Source: Clostridium sp. AM49-4BH (GTDB lineage Bacteria; Bacillota; Clostridia; Lachnospirales; Lachnospiraceae). Taken from it: a stretch of 64,000 nt of DNA. The notes under the pieces were generated by a model that had not been told where the DNA came from, did no database searches, and saw only the letters and a program-made list of their open reading frames with translations. The first letter of the stretch is position 1. Each line of letters opens with the position of its first letter. Below are positions 17,525 through 30,732 of the stretch, piece after piece. Where the stretch lies: contig NZ_QUFB01000003.1 in the NCBI RefSeq assembly GCF_003478335.1, forward strand, positions 49,450 to 113,449. The letters run 5' to 3'. Made by a program: the position numbers and the translations under genes.

Positions 17525-18541
17525 ATGAAAGTTGTAGTTATCCCGGAGCCGGTGCTTCAGCCGGACATTACAAAAGAAGATATGGACTTAAAGTGGAACC
17601 TGTTAAAAGAATTACCGGAAGTCGATGAGCTGGTAATCAAGCATTTTGACGGCTATCCCAGCAATGAAGAACTTCATCCCGTCATCGCAGATGCCGACGC
17701 TGCTATCGGCGTGTGGGTCAACGGCAGCAATATAAATGAAGAATTCTTAAGCAAACATCCTAATCTCAAATATGTTGCAACACTTGGTCATGGTTTTGGC
17801 GAATTTGATGTTCCTATGACAAAGGAAAAGGGGATGGTGATCACCAACACCATCTATGGTGCACAGACTATTGCGGAATATGCATGGGCACTTCTTATGG
17901 AAGTATGTCATCACGTGGATCTTCATTCCAAAGATGTCAAACGTGTTGATTGGGCACATGCCACCAATGAAGATTATGAAACCTTTGGCCGTGTATTAAC
18001 ACCGCAGATTGAATTGTACGGTAAAACGTGTGGTATCTTTGGTCTGGGAGCGATTGGTTTTGCCTTTGCCAAGATGGCGCAGGGATTTGGCATGCGTGTG
18101 ATCAGCTACTCCCGTCACAAAAAGACAGATCCGAAATATGACTTTATTGAGCAGGTTGATTTCGATACGCTGTTAGCGGAAAGTGATGTTATTTCCATTC
18201 ATGCACCACTAACACCTTCCACGGAGGATACGTTTGATGCTGATGCCTTTGCCAAGATGAAGGATGGTACGATCCTGATCAATACAGCACGCGGTGGCTT
18301 GATCGTCGAGGAAGCTTTGGTCGATGCTCTGCAATCCGGCAAAGTATACGGCGCCGGTTTGGACGTAATACGGGATGAACCTCCAAAGGGAGACAATCCT
18401 CTGCTGCATCAGGACAATGCTGCAATTACAGCTCATATTGCATGGCTCACTCGCGCGTCACGCTTGCGTGCTATTGATATTGCCATTGATAATTTTAAGG
18501 CATATCTACGCGGAGAACCTGTATCCGTGATCAATAAATAA
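17525..18541 (+). CDS. D-isomer-specific 2-hydroxyacid dehydrogenase
   Basis: This 338-residue cytoplasmic enzyme would interconvert a 2-oxoacid and the D-2-hydroxyacid with NAD(P)H (hydroxypyruvate/glyoxylate reductase or phosphoglycerate dehydrogenase relatives). The Rossmann motif is GIFGLGAIGFAFAKMA (about residues 172-187). The catalytic triad of the family is visible: Arg in NTARGG (about 259), Glu in DVIRDEPP (about 288) and His in ITAHIAW (about 307). The start ATG 17525 has a clear ATGGAGGC site. There are about 330 bases upstream shared with the divergent opp operon; they hold the opp promoter, the 17-base palindrome and a TATAAT at 17451-17456, likely the -10 box of this gene. The exact substrate cannot be told. 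Confidence 0.85.
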   Translation: MKVVVIPEPVLQPDITKEDMDLKWNLLKELPEVDELVIKHFDGYPSNEELHPVIADADAAIGVWVNGSNINEEFLSKHPNLKYVATLGHGFGEFDVPMTKEKGMVITNTIYGAQTIAEYAWALLMEVCHHVDLHSKDVKRVDWAHATNEDYETFGRVLTPQIELYGKTCGIFGLGAIGFAFAKMAQGFGMRVISYSRHKKTDPKYDFIEQVDFDTLLAESDVISIHAPLTPSTEDTFDADAFAKMKDGTILINTARGGLIVEEALVDALQSGKVYGAGLDVIRDEPPKGDNPLLHQDNAAITAHIAWLTRASRLRAIDIAIDNFKAYLRGEPVSVINK

Positions 18542-18569
18542 ACACCCTTATCACAAAGCATAGAAACAG

Positions 18570-18609
18570 CTAACAGGGGATGTGGCATAAATGCCACATC
18601 CCCTGTTAA
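18570..18609. terminator. Bidirectional terminator between the dehydrogenase and rplY
   Basis: A perfect inverted repeat (AACAGGGGATGTGGCAT / ATGCCACATCCCCTGTT) with a 4-base loop lies between two converging genes, with short A and T runs on its sides. Confidence 0.85.
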
Positions 18610-18642
18610 ATAATCTTATTATTCCGTTTACAAGCTCATGAA

Positions 18643-19239
18643 TTATGCTTCTGCTGTCTCTTCTGCAGCAGCTTCCTCTTCATCCTCTACAGTATCATTC
18701 CGACCTGCTACAACACTTACAACCGGTGCATCCAAACTCGTCTGAATATCAACCTTTCCGTCCTTTGCAATCGCAAGATCGCCGACAGTAAGTACATCTC
18801 CAATGTGCATACCAGTGCAGTCAATCTCAATCTTCTCAACCAGATTTTCTGGTGTGGCTTTATATGCGATCTCCTCCAGATGCTGCTCCAAAATACCTTC
18901 TGGAACTTTCTCCTTATTATGCAAAATTACCTCTGCAACAGAATGTACTTTTTCACCTTTGACCAAAGCCTGAAAATCCATTTCCAAAATCTGATGATCC
19001 AGCGCATTAAAATCTAACTCTTTGATCAATACATCATAAGTCGTGCCTTCCAGCTCTAAGTACAACTGACTTCCTTTCATGCACTCTCTCTGAATACGAT
19101 CAGCTTCGCCCTTTTCAATCTGCAACGGTATTGAGCCTTCAAATTCCTTGCCAAACAGATTGCCTGTCACATAGCCCTCTCTTCTGAGTTTCTTTGCCTT
19201 AGTTTCCATGTTTCTTCTTTGTACTTTTAAAGTAGTCAT
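18643..19239 (-). CDS. rplY: Ribosomal protein bL25, Ctc form
   Basis: This 198-residue protein is the two-domain (Ctc/TL5) form of bL25, which binds 5S rRNA in the large ribosomal subunit. The start ATG 19239 follows GGAGGAACAGACAA. The N-terminal L25 domain (about 1-95) includes KAKKLRREGYVTGNLFG, where most relatives have RxxGxVPAVxYG. The C-terminal beta domain (about 96-185) has PENLVEKIEIDCTGMHIGD, and an acidic Glu/Ala tail follows. In Firmicutes this gene is often stress-induced. A TTGACA box at 19370-19375 with a poor -10 (TAAACC, 19347-19352) is the best promoter candidate. Confidence 0.9.
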   Translation of the reverse strand: MTTLKVQRRNMETKAKKLRREGYVTGNLFGKEFEGSIPLQIEKGEADRIQRECMKGSQLYLELEGTTYDVLIKELDFNALDHQILEMDFQALVKGEKVHSVAEVILHNKEKVPEGILEQHLEEIAYKATPENLVEKIEIDCTGMHIGDVLTVGDLAIAKDGKVDIQTSLDAPVVSVVAGRNDTVEDEEEAAAEETAEA

Positions 19240-19446
19240 TTGTCTGTTCCTCCATTCATACAAATCGATAACATAGGGAAGTTTGCGGAATGTCGATATT
19301 AAATTGGCGTTTCGTTTCTCATGTTATGTTTTTTAGTTGCAACTATGGTTTAGCACTTTTTTTCAAATTTGTCAAATCTGACCAGGCAAATTCTCTCATA
19401 TTCTCTCATACAGCATGCCACAGCCAAACATAATTTACTTCATTTT

Positions 19447-19605
19447 CCCTCTTGGTTGACTGTTTTTTTCATTTTTTGATTTCCAGCTTGCTTTTCTCGC
19501 CCTCTTGGTTGACTGTTTTCTCACTTTTTTGATTTCCAGCTTGTCTTTCTCGCCTAACTGGTTGACTGTTTTCTTCATTTTTCAATTTATGGCTTGCATA
19601 TTTGA
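19447..19605. repeat. Three tandem 53-base intergenic repeats
   Basis: The word GGTTGACTGTTTT occurs at 19454, 19507 and 19560, exactly 53 bases apart, each followed by a T-rich stretch and, in units 1 and 2, GATTTCCAGCTTG. Unit 3 is more diverged. The repeats lie in the 590-base gap between rplY and the MATE gene, which otherwise holds a terminator and a degenerate MITE-like piece. No coding potential is convincing. Confidence 0.8.
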
Positions 19606-19635
19606 CTTTTCACATATAATGATCTCTACAAATAA

Positions 19636-19694
19636 AAAGCACCCTCCAGAAAGACTAAATCCAAAGATTCATCTTCCAAAAAAGGTGCTTTTTA
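19636..19694. terminator. Terminator-like hairpin AAAAAGCACC / GGTGCTTTTT
   Basis: Ten-base complementary arms enclose about 39 bases, with T-runs on both strands outside the stem. It could end the minus-strand MATE transcript, about 140 bases past its stop. Confidence 0.55.
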
Positions 19695-19770
19695 ACTAAC
19701 AAAGAACTGCTGTTCCGTTATTTTTTTATTCTTAAGATACTATTATTGTATTCCTTTGTCCGGTTGCAAA

Positions 19771-19816
19771 ATGTGTAGTATTCTTTGACATAAAAAACAA
19801 TCTATGAAGCGCATAG
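19771..19816. repeat. Degenerate fragment of the MITE-like repeat
   Basis: GTTGCAAAATGTGTAGTATT followed by CTTTGACATAAAAAACAATC aligns with GCTGCAAAACACTTAGCATT and CTTTGACATAATAAGCAATA inside the clean copy at 46618-46842. No terminal repeats remain. Confidence 0.5.
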
Positions 19817-19828
19817 TAGTCTGCGTTA

Positions 19829-21186
19829 TTAAATAACTGCACCGCGTTTCCATTTGCCGCTCTTTAATCGCCATGCATTGCAGACGCATCTTGCAAACCA
19901 GTCGATCGTCATGGCGATCCAAACGCCCCAGACACCAAGTCCCATCGGCTGCATCAAGCCACCGATCACATAGGCCAAACCAATTCTAAATACCCACATA
20001 ATGATAATGGAGCTGACCATGACAAACTTGACATCACCTGCCGCACGCAAATTGATGGTAATGTCCACGCTGCCGGCCACATCACCATACAGCAGGCACT
20101 ATGATACCAGATCAAAATACGAGCCAAGTGATCTGCCTCTGCAGACAGATTGTACCAGCTTGCAATCGTTGGTGTCATAAAGATGATGACGATATTCAAT
20201 CCCCATAACATCACATATGCCCATTTCATTAACTTCCAAGAATACTCTTTCACCGATTGATAGTCGCCTGCGCCAACACACTGGCCTACAACAGTTGTAA
20301 GCGCTAATCCCATTGCCGCAGCCGGAATTGTGGCTAACAGCTCGATCGTACTTCCGGTCGCATTGGCTGCGATCGCCGCCGTCCCGTAACTGGTGATCAA
20401 GCTCTGTGTAAACAGTTTGCCGATCTGGAACATACCATTATCAATACCACTCGGAATACCAATCCTTAGTATTTTGCCTATAATCTGACCGTCCCAGCCA
20501 AACCGAAAATACTTGTCGATATGAAGATCGTATTTTTCATTGCGCAGAATAAATACAACAACAATACCTGCTACCACGCGCGAGATCAGAGTACCGTATC
20601 CAACACCTGCGATCCCCATATTATAACCAAATACGAAGATTGCATTAAATAAAATATTCAAACCATTCATAATCGCAGATACAAACAAGGATATTGATGC
20701 CTTTCCCATTGATCGAAGCAAAGAAGATGCACCGTCATATACCGCAATAAAAGGAAAAGAGAAACCCGTAATAAAGAAATAAGTAACGGCCTGATCCATA
20801 ACGGCCTGCTCAACCTTTCCATAAATTAATGTTAAGATCGCACGGTCAAATACGATACACACTGCCGATATGACAACGGATACGATCAGGCAGATCAGTA
20901 CAAGCTGATTAGCAACAATCTGACCAGTCTTTTTCTTCTTGGCACCTAACGCCTGTGCCGCTACTACTGCGCCACCGGTTGCTAGTGCATTAAATATGTA
21001 GATCAACAAATTGCTGATCGTATTGACAAGGGATACACCGGATACTGCGGTATCCCCGGCACCCGACACCATGATCATGTCAGCCATGCCTACAGTAACT
21101 GCTAAAACTTGTTCAATAACTAATGGCAAAACTAATGCAATCAGATATTTTTTGTCAAACTGAACTCGTGCTGTCGTCTCTTGCAT
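19829..21186 (-). pseudogene. MATE-family multidrug efflux pump, frameshifted
   Basis: The first frame (ATG 21186 after TGGAGGA) carries about ten of the expected twelve membrane helices. MatE features include PLVIEQVLAVTVGMADMIMV at the N-terminus and RIGIPSGIDNGMFQIGKL in the second half. Near 20048-20054 the frame is lost after WPAAWTLPS; a second frame continues with LRAAGDVKFVMVSSIIIMWV and ends at 19829. One missing A (CAAATTTG reading as CAATTTG) would restore SNLRAAGDVKF, the usual MATE sequence. Without correction, the last two helices are replaced by a short unrelated tail. The substrate is unknown; such pumps export cationic drugs with sodium or protons. Confidence 0.85.
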
Positions 21187-21305
21187 ATTCATTCCTCCAT
21201 TCTTAAGAAATGTACTCTCGGAGTCTTCTCAAAACGAGTTATTTCGGCTGCATTTTTATGAAACGATTCCGAAACTACATATATCTTGTGTTCTGATAAT
21301 TGCTA

Positions 21306-21334
21306 ATTGTAAGTAGGCACTCATAAAAAGTCAA
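21306..21334 (-). promoter_or_regulatory. Promoter of the first MATE gene
   Basis: The minus strand shows TTGACT (21329-21334), a 17-base spacer and TACAAT (21306-21311), about 120 bases upstream of the start codon. Confidence 0.65.
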
Positions 21335-21391
21335 ACGTTTTGGAAAAAATGCCAAAAAAATGTAAATATTGAAAAAAAAATGGATTTTTTT

Positions 21392-21433
21392 TGTAATTTT
21401 TACATTGCTTTTCTATCTTAATCGTATTAGAAT
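21392..21433 (+). promoter_or_regulatory. hisC promoter with adjoining TGTAATTTTTACA palindrome
   Basis: TTGCTT (21405-21410), a 17-base spacer and TAGAAT (21428-21433) form a plausible sigma-A promoter. The 13-base palindrome TGTAA-TTT-TTACA at 21392-21404 directly touches the -35 box. The same palindrome stands upstream of the opp promoter. Confidence 0.5.
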
Positions 21434-21522
21434 GCAGGGCATAGCAGTCATAAGCAAATCAAAGCATGACCTCACACAGAACACGTTGACCCAGAATTTA
21501 TGACTAAAAAGGAGTGTTGATT

Positions 21523-22604
21523 ATGCAGAAATATGTAGAATTACTTAGAGAGCCAATGCAGGTAAAACCAGAAAGTTTACGAGCAGCCCGCCAGAAGAGC
21601 AGCTCTACACCACCTCATGTGTACCGTCTCAATTATAACGAAAGTCCTTATGGTTTGGGACCGGCATCACAGGCCGCATTAGAGGAAGCAATAAAAACTC
21701 CTTATGTGTATCCGGATTGGTTCTCTGTAGAACTTAAAACGAATCTTGCCGAATTGTATGGCCTTAAATTTGAAAATATCGCCGTTGGTCCCGGATCCAG
21801 TGCAATGATCAATATGCTTGGAGAACTTTTCATTAATCCAGGTGATGAATTCGTATTTGGTGATCCAAGTTATGAGGCATTTCGTGATGTTGCCAATGAT
21901 TATGGTGCCGTTCCGGTCGCTGTTCCTTTGGATGATGATATGAACTATGACTTAGACGCTATGTTGGCAGCTATTACTGACAAAACGAAGATCTTAGTTG
22001 TCGTAAATCCTAACAATCCAACCGGAACTTTCATCGACTCTGCTAAGCTGGAAGCATTCATCCGTAAGGTTCCAAAGCATGTCATTACTGTAATTGATGA
22101 AGCATATATGGAATTTGTCGATGACCCAAATAGTTACAGTATGATGAAGCTGATCAAAGAAGAAATCGACCAGCCACTCATTATCATGAGAACATTTTCT
22201 AAGATCTACGGTATGGCAGGACTTCGCGTCGGCTATGTGATCACAAGTCCGGATATGACGGATCATTTCGGTAAATCCAGCAATGCCTGGAATGTAAGCT
22301 TCATCGGTCAGAAAACTGCTGCTGCAGCTACGAAGGACCAGGAGCATATTTCTATGGTACACGACATCAATGCGAAGGAGCGTGAGAAAGTCACTAAGGC
22401 TCTCTGTGATCTTGGCTGCCGCGTTTATGATTCACAGGCTAATTTCATACTGTTTAAGGCTCCGATCGATACAATGGAAGTTTATACCAAATTGGAAGAG
22501 CAGGATGTGTTGATCGGTGTTCACGTAGGCATGAACCGTGTCAGCTTGGCAAACCGGAAATGAACGAAAAATTCTTAAAAATCATGAAAGAAATTCTCAA
22601 ATAA
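21523..22604 (+). pseudogene. hisC: Histidinol-phosphate aminotransferase-like enzyme, frameshifted near its end
   Basis: This fold-type I PLP-dependent aminotransferase would transfer an amino group between histidinol phosphate (or an aromatic amino acid) and 2-oxoglutarate. The start ATG 21523 has AAGGAG 8 bases upstream. Motifs: NYNESPYGLGP (substrate arm), VVNPNNPTGTF, DEAYMEFVD (PLP Asp) and the Schiff-base lysine in RTFSKIYGMAGLRVGY. At 22548-22549 the text reads AGCTTGGCAAACC; one more G gives SLGKPEMNEKFLKIMKEILK ending at TAA 22602-22604, the normal C-terminus. As written, the frame stops at 22563 and loses about 13 residues. No other his genes are nearby, so the true substrate is open. 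Confidence 0.85.
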
Positions 22605-22627
22605 AACTTAAAAACAATTGACATTAT

Positions 22628-22673
22628 AAAAGCAGCTTGCAAGATATGATTTTATACCTTGCAAGCTGCTTTT
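22628..22673 (+). terminator. Terminator after hisC
   Basis: The arms AAAGCAGCTTGCAAG and CTTGCAAGCTGCTTT form a 15-pair stem followed by TTAATTCTTT. A matching A-run on the other side lets it serve the converging PucR gene as well. Confidence 0.85.
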
Positions 22674-22745
22674 AATTCTTTCGTAAAAGAAGCTTTGCCG
22701 TTCAGCTTATCTTTGATGGTTATATAATCACACCGTTCGGCTAAG

Positions 22746-23927
22746 TCAATCGTTCAACGTCATTACATTATGCAGTAAATAACAGCGAATGATCAATGCC
22801 ATCTCTTCTGCCGTAGCAAAATCCGGCAGTCCCAGTAACTGTTCTGCTTTGCGAATGCGATAGCGCACTGTATTACTATGCTGAAACAACTCCTCCGACG
22901 TCTTTGCAAAATCACCATTATTTTTGACATAAGAAATAACGGTTTCCAATAAATTGACATCATGAGATGCATCATACTTTTGCAAAATGGATACGCTTTC
23001 CTCTACCTCATGGTATAGCATCGGATTATTTACAAGCGACATAACATATTTGTAAATTCCGATCTGGGAATACGCCGTATCCGTCTGCTCGAAAAACTGT
23101 CCGACGATATTTGCATTTTTTGATTTAATGATAGCCTCATTCAAGCGATCTAATGGCAAAATTTCATCACAAATACCAATATGATACGACTCAGGTAAAA
23201 AACCCGCCTCTACCAATATATCATTAATATGATGCAGCATATTCTGATAATCCTCCGGTATATTATCTTCCTGATAAGAACAGATCAGCATAATGCCATG
23301 CCCCATCTTTACAAAAGAATAATCGTGTACTTTTGTGTCACGATACTGACGGTACATTAACTTGTCAAAATATGTATGGATCTTCAAGTTGTTCGACATA
23401 TCCCTCGATGTAATATTGGCCGTAATAATACTCGGATGAAAGTGCGGATTGATCTCCAATGCAATTTTTTCTACGGTAGACGGTTTATGTTTTTCGTTCA
23501 CAATAGAATTTAATTTTTCCTCTGCAATAACATACTGCGCACGCGTCTTCATCGACTCATTGATACATATGATCAGATCTTCCATAAATTGCTCATAAAA
23601 AGAAAACAACGGTACATGATACAATTTCGCTAACTTGATAATATCTTCCGGCAGTTCCCGATCCGGCGGAATCTTAATTGCAATACCGGATACCTGCTTT
23701 TGGATCAAGGTACGGAGTGTCCCATTGACCAATTCCGGATCAGAATCAGCAAAGAAATAGGATAACAGTACAAAATATCCATAACCATATCCTTCATAAT
23801 CGATCCGGCTGCTCTCATACTCCAAAATAACCGTCGCATTCACTAAATTATTAAGGTATTTTTCCCCACATATTATCTTAAAGTCCTTAAATAGGGACAG
23901 TTCCAAAATCTCGCTAATCTGAATCAT
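22746..23927 (-). CDS. PucR-family transcriptional regulator
   Basis: The protein has 393 residues. The N-terminal half matches the PucR-type sensing domain (about 1-125, with SGIAIKIPPDRELPEDIIKL and YHVPLFSF). A middle domain (about 150-310) is of the degenerate GGDEF-like type common in this family. The C-terminal helix-turn-helix (about 335-380) reads FAKTSEELFQHSNTVRYRIR, typical of HTH_30. PucR-type regulators usually control catabolism of purines, amino acids or hydroxyacids. The nearest possible target cannot be decided: hisC converges with it, and the downstream gene encodes a MATE pump on the opposite flank, same strand and upstream in coordinate terms. No operon partner is clear. 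Confidence 0.85.
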   Translation of the reverse strand: MIQISEILELSLFKDFKIICGEKYLNNLVNATVILEYESSRIDYEGYGYGYFVLLSYFFADSDPELVNGTLRTLIQKQVSGIAIKIPPDRELPEDIIKLAKLYHVPLFSFYEQFMEDLIICINESMKTRAQYVIAEEKLNSIVNEKHKPSTVEKIALEINPHFHPSIITANITSRDMSNNLKIHTYFDKLMYRQYRDTKVHDYSFVKMGHGIMLICSYQEDNIPEDYQNMLHHINDILVEAGFLPESYHIGICDEILPLDRLNEAIIKSKNANIVGQFFEQTDTAYSQIGIYKYVMSLVNNPMLYHEVEESVSILQKYDASHDVNLLETVISYVKNNGDFAKTSEELFQHSNTVRYRIRKAEQLLGLPDFATAEEMALIIRCYLLHNVMTLND

Positions 23928-24045
23928 AACTATCCTCCACGCCTATACAATCTTATACTTCCAATCATTAGGCATATCTGTGCATTGCGAATCATATTCG
24001 CATTTTGTCCGCCTTGGTGTCATTTTGAAAATATTATACCTTGGG

Positions 24046-25374
24046 TTAATATGCTTTGCAATGCCGAAATACTAACATAGAGATGATCGCCGTCAATCCT
24101 TCTGCAATCCAAAACGCATGCCATACTCCCGTCGCTCCTATTGCGTAACTCAACAACATCGCTGCCGGAATAATGATCACAATATAACGGCACAACGAGA
24201 TTACTAACGATTGCATTCCTTTCCCTAATCCTTCTAATGCCCCGGAGGCTGTCACAGAGATCGCAGATGTTAGAAATCCTGCACTGATCAATCGAAGTGC
24301 TGTTTCTCCAACACGGATCGTCTCCGGAGTATGCGTAAACAGTCCCATTAAAGTTGCCGGGATCGTCATGCAGATCACCGTTCCACCTAACATGATCAAA
24401 CCATTCATTACAAGAACAAGTTCAAAGATCTTTTTCACACGCTTGTGTTCTCCCGCACCGTAATTATAACCGATCAGCGGACGCATCCCTTGGATAATGC
24501 CATTCGCCGGCAGATATAAAAATGTCTGCAGCTTATAATAGATCCCAAGTACTAAAATATAGGCTTCGGAATACACTGCCAAAATTGCATTCAGTGCAGA
24601 GATCAACACGGAAGACAACGCCATATTTAAAGTCGCAGGAATGCCGATCGCGTACAACTTTCCGACCATATGTTTATCCGGCCGTAAATAACTTCTTCTC
24701 ACATGTACCGACAATGGCCGTATTTTACAGATTACGAAATAAACGCACAGCGTTAATACCTGTCCGATCCCCGTAGCAAGCGCAGCACCTCTGATCCCCA
24801 TTTTCGGAAAAAATCCCAGTCCAAAAATCAGGACAGGATCTAATGCAATATTGGTGCAGCAGCCGATCAGCAAACTGATCATTGTCACTTTCATACGCCC
24901 CACTGCCTGAAAGATCTTCTCAAATGCCATGCTGAGCGAGACGACCAAAGCAAAAGAAAATGCAATATCGGAATACTGTATTCCTAAAGCTGCAACCGCT
25001 TCTGATCCGGTAAATAAACGCAGAAAAAACGGCATGATCTCAATACTAACTATGGTCAAAAGCACACCGTGCACTGCCGACAAAAGCAGTCCCTGCGTCG
25101 TTGCCATATCTGCTTTTTCATAATCCTTTGCACCCAAATAAAAACTGATAACCGCATTCATTCCAACGCCAAAACCAATACCGGCAGCATTGATAAAATT
25201 CTGTACCGGAAATACGAGTGATAGTGCCGTCATCGCGTCTTCACTGATCTTAGCGACAAAATAACTATCCACAATATTATATAAAGAATTGACAAGCATC
25301 GATATCACCATGGGAAATGCCATCGATACCAACAATGAAAATACCGGTTTTTCTTTCATAAATGTTTCATTCAT
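24046..25374 (-). CDS. MATE-family efflux transporter
   Basis: This 442-residue membrane protein has about twelve helices in two MatE halves (PMVISMLVNSLYNIVDSYFV near the N-terminus; IGIPATLNMALSSVLISALN in the middle). The motifs MNAVISFYLGAKDYEKAD and IGYNYGAGEHKRVKKIFE are typical of NorM/DinF-like pumps. The frame is intact, unlike the pump gene 3 kb away. The start ATG 25374 has an AGAAAGGA 11 bases upstream; that site lies inside one arm of a long inverted repeat (25383-25444). Exported compound unknown. Confidence 0.88.
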   Translation of the reverse strand: MNETFMKEKPVFSLLVSMAFPMVISMLVNSLYNIVDSYFVAKISEDAMTALSLVFPVQNFINAAGIGFGVGMNAVISFYLGAKDYEKADMATTQGLLLSAVHGVLLTIVSIEIMPFFLRLFTGSEAVAALGIQYSDIAFSFALVVSLSMAFEKIFQAVGRMKVTMISLLIGCCTNIALDPVLIFGLGFFPKMGIRGAALATGIGQVLTLCVYFVICKIRPLSVHVRRSYLRPDKHMVGKLYAIGIPATLNMALSSVLISALNAILAVYSEAYILVLGIYYKLQTFLYLPANGIIQGMRPLIGYNYGAGEHKRVKKIFELVLVMNGLIMLGGTVICMTIPATLMGLFTHTPETIRVGETALRLISAGFLTSAISVTASGALEGLGKGMQSLVISLCRYIVIIIPAAMLLSYAIGATGVWHAFWIAEGLTAIISMLVFRHCKAY

Positions 25375-25382
25375 AACAAAAT

Positions 25383-25444
25383 GAGTCCTTTCTGTTATAA
25401 AGAGTAACGCTCACAGCGCCTGACTCATTATAACAGAAGGACTC
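25383..25444 (-). promoter_or_regulatory. Long inverted repeat covering the ribosome site of the MATE gene
   Basis: The arms GAGTCCTTTCTGTTATAA (25383-25400) and TTATAACAGAAGGACTC (25428-25444) pair over 17 positions with one bulge; a smaller helix is possible in the 27-base loop. In the transcript the 3' arm holds the AGAAAGGA site. The same repeat also contains a TATAAT on the minus strand, so it could instead be an operator over the promoter. Confidence 0.5.
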
Positions 25445-25485
25445 CTAAAAATCATCTGTTTCTAAGGTATCTTCTCAAATTTTAC

Positions 25486-25499
25486 CGTATCATGATACG
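25486..25499. promoter_or_regulatory. Perfect palindrome CGTATCATGATACG
   Basis: A 14-base perfect palindrome sits in the short gap between the MATE gene and the 3' end of the GH2 gene, upstream of the MATE start. It may be an operator; no known consensus is recognised. Confidence 0.3.
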
Positions 25500-25511
25500 A
25501 AATTCACAACA

Positions 25512-29582
<4,071 letters not shown>

Positions 29583-29597
29583 TCATCTTATATATCT

Positions 29598-29632
29598 GCA
29601 AACGCCCGACTAAATAGCCGGGCTTGTTTGCA
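29598..29632 (-). terminator. Intercistronic hairpin before the GH2 gene
   Basis: GCAAAC-CCCG and CGGG-GTTTGC arms form a stable stem between the binding-protein gene and the GH2 gene. There is no U-run after it on the minus strand, so it is more likely a processing or stability element or a weak terminator. Confidence 0.5.
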
Positions 29633-29656
29633 ATTTATTTCTATTTTCGTGTTACA

Positions 29657-30718
29657 CTATACTACCTTGATCGTTACCTTCGCTTGTTTCTTTCCAATCT
29701 TAATTTTCAGAACACTTTTGCCTTTCTTAACACCCTTTACTTTAATCGTACAAGTCTTTTTCCCTAAGGTTTTCTTCAGTACTTTAGCCTTGTTTTTTCC
29801 AGATAATTTTACACTCTTGATCTTATCTGTTGTTTTCGTATTTTTGAGTGCTGTTGTCAGCTTAAATGTTACTTTCTTGGTTTTTCCTTTTTTGATCACA
29901 ACTGTTTTTTTCGTTGCTTTGATCTTCTTTACAACATTTGCTTTATTTGTTTTTTTAGAAATTGGAATAACCTTTTTGCTGTTGGTGTCAGGTGTTGCCG
30001 TTGGTGTTGCTGTATTCCCAGGTGTCGGTGCAGGTGTTTCTTGTGGTGTTGTCGGAACCGGAGTCGGTGTAACATCAACAATTGGTACTACCGGAGCTGC
30101 CTTCACCTCGTCGGATGCACTATATGCATAGCAAGCCTTAAAGTTTACATGAATCTTCTTTGTATTTGCGATGTCTTCCTGCTTTGCCTCTCCCAGTTGG
30201 AATACAAGCTGGATAGACGCCGCACTAATATCAGCACTTGAAATCGTCTTTCCAATTCCATCGGTCTCACTAGCAAAATCAAGTATTGCTTCATAAGTAC
30301 CACTCTGGTCAATGGTTACCCCTGTTGGCTTACCAGATGCCCATCCTCCGATACCTGTTGCCCAAGTAAGCGGATATGCTTTATCCAAATCATAATTTGT
30401 AATGTCAAACACTACTTTTACTTTCGCAGTATCATCCGGTAACTGTGCATCGTCCAAAATATTTTTTTCTCCATCAAATTTTGAAAATAATTTGACCCAA
30501 TGCTTGCCATTGTCTTTTTCATAGCTGCTTAACTCCTCTTCGTCAGATACCCTCGCCAGATCAAAACTGGTTTCGTGAACTGTTCCATCCTCACTCTGTG
30601 CAAACGGAATCTGTGTTTCTGACGCATGCACGGTCTTTACCACAGTAGCTGCCGGTATCGTCAGTGCTACAGCAAGCAGACCTGCCAAAATCATTTTGTG
30701 TGTTTTTTGTAATCTCAT
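29657..30718 (-). CDS. Secreted hypothetical protein, possible carbohydrate-binding protein
   Basis: I do not recognise a named family. The 353-residue product starts at ATG 30718 behind AAAAGGAGGA, 14 bases after the GH59-like gene. It has a signal peptide (MILAGLLAVALTIPAATVV), a domain of about 170 residues rich in beta-strand patterns (VKVVFDITNYDLDKAYPLTW, GIGGWASGKPTGVTIDQSGT, KIHVNFKACYAYS) that resembles a carbohydrate-binding beta sandwich, a Thr/Pro linker (about 215-245) and a lysine-rich C-terminal module of about 95 residues (KATKKTVVIKKGKTKKVTFK). Its position between two galactosidase-type enzymes suggests substrate binding at the cell surface; this is inference from context and layout. 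Confidence 0.75.
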   Translation of the reverse strand: MRLQKTHKMILAGLLAVALTIPAATVVKTVHASETQIPFAQSEDGTVHETSFDLARVSDEEELSSYEKDNGKHWVKLFSKFDGEKNILDDAQLPDDTAKVKVVFDITNYDLDKAYPLTWATGIGGWASGKPTGVTIDQSGTYEAILDFASETDGIGKTISSADISAASIQLVFQLGEAKQEDIANTKKIHVNFKACYAYSASDEVKAAPVVPIVDVTPTPVPTTPQETPAPTPGNTATPTATPDTNSKKVIPISKKTNKANVVKKIKATKKTVVIKKGKTKKVTFKLTTALKNTKTTDKIKSVKLSGKNKAKVLKKTLGKKTCTIKVKGVKKGKSVLKIKIGKKQAKVTIKVV

Positions 30719-30732
30719 ATTTTTTCCTCCTT

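Noticed and set aside
19505-19699. Small plus-strand gene (about 64 codons) over the 53-base repeats
   Set aside because: It is not preceded by a ribosome site and its sequence only reflects T-rich repeat DNA.
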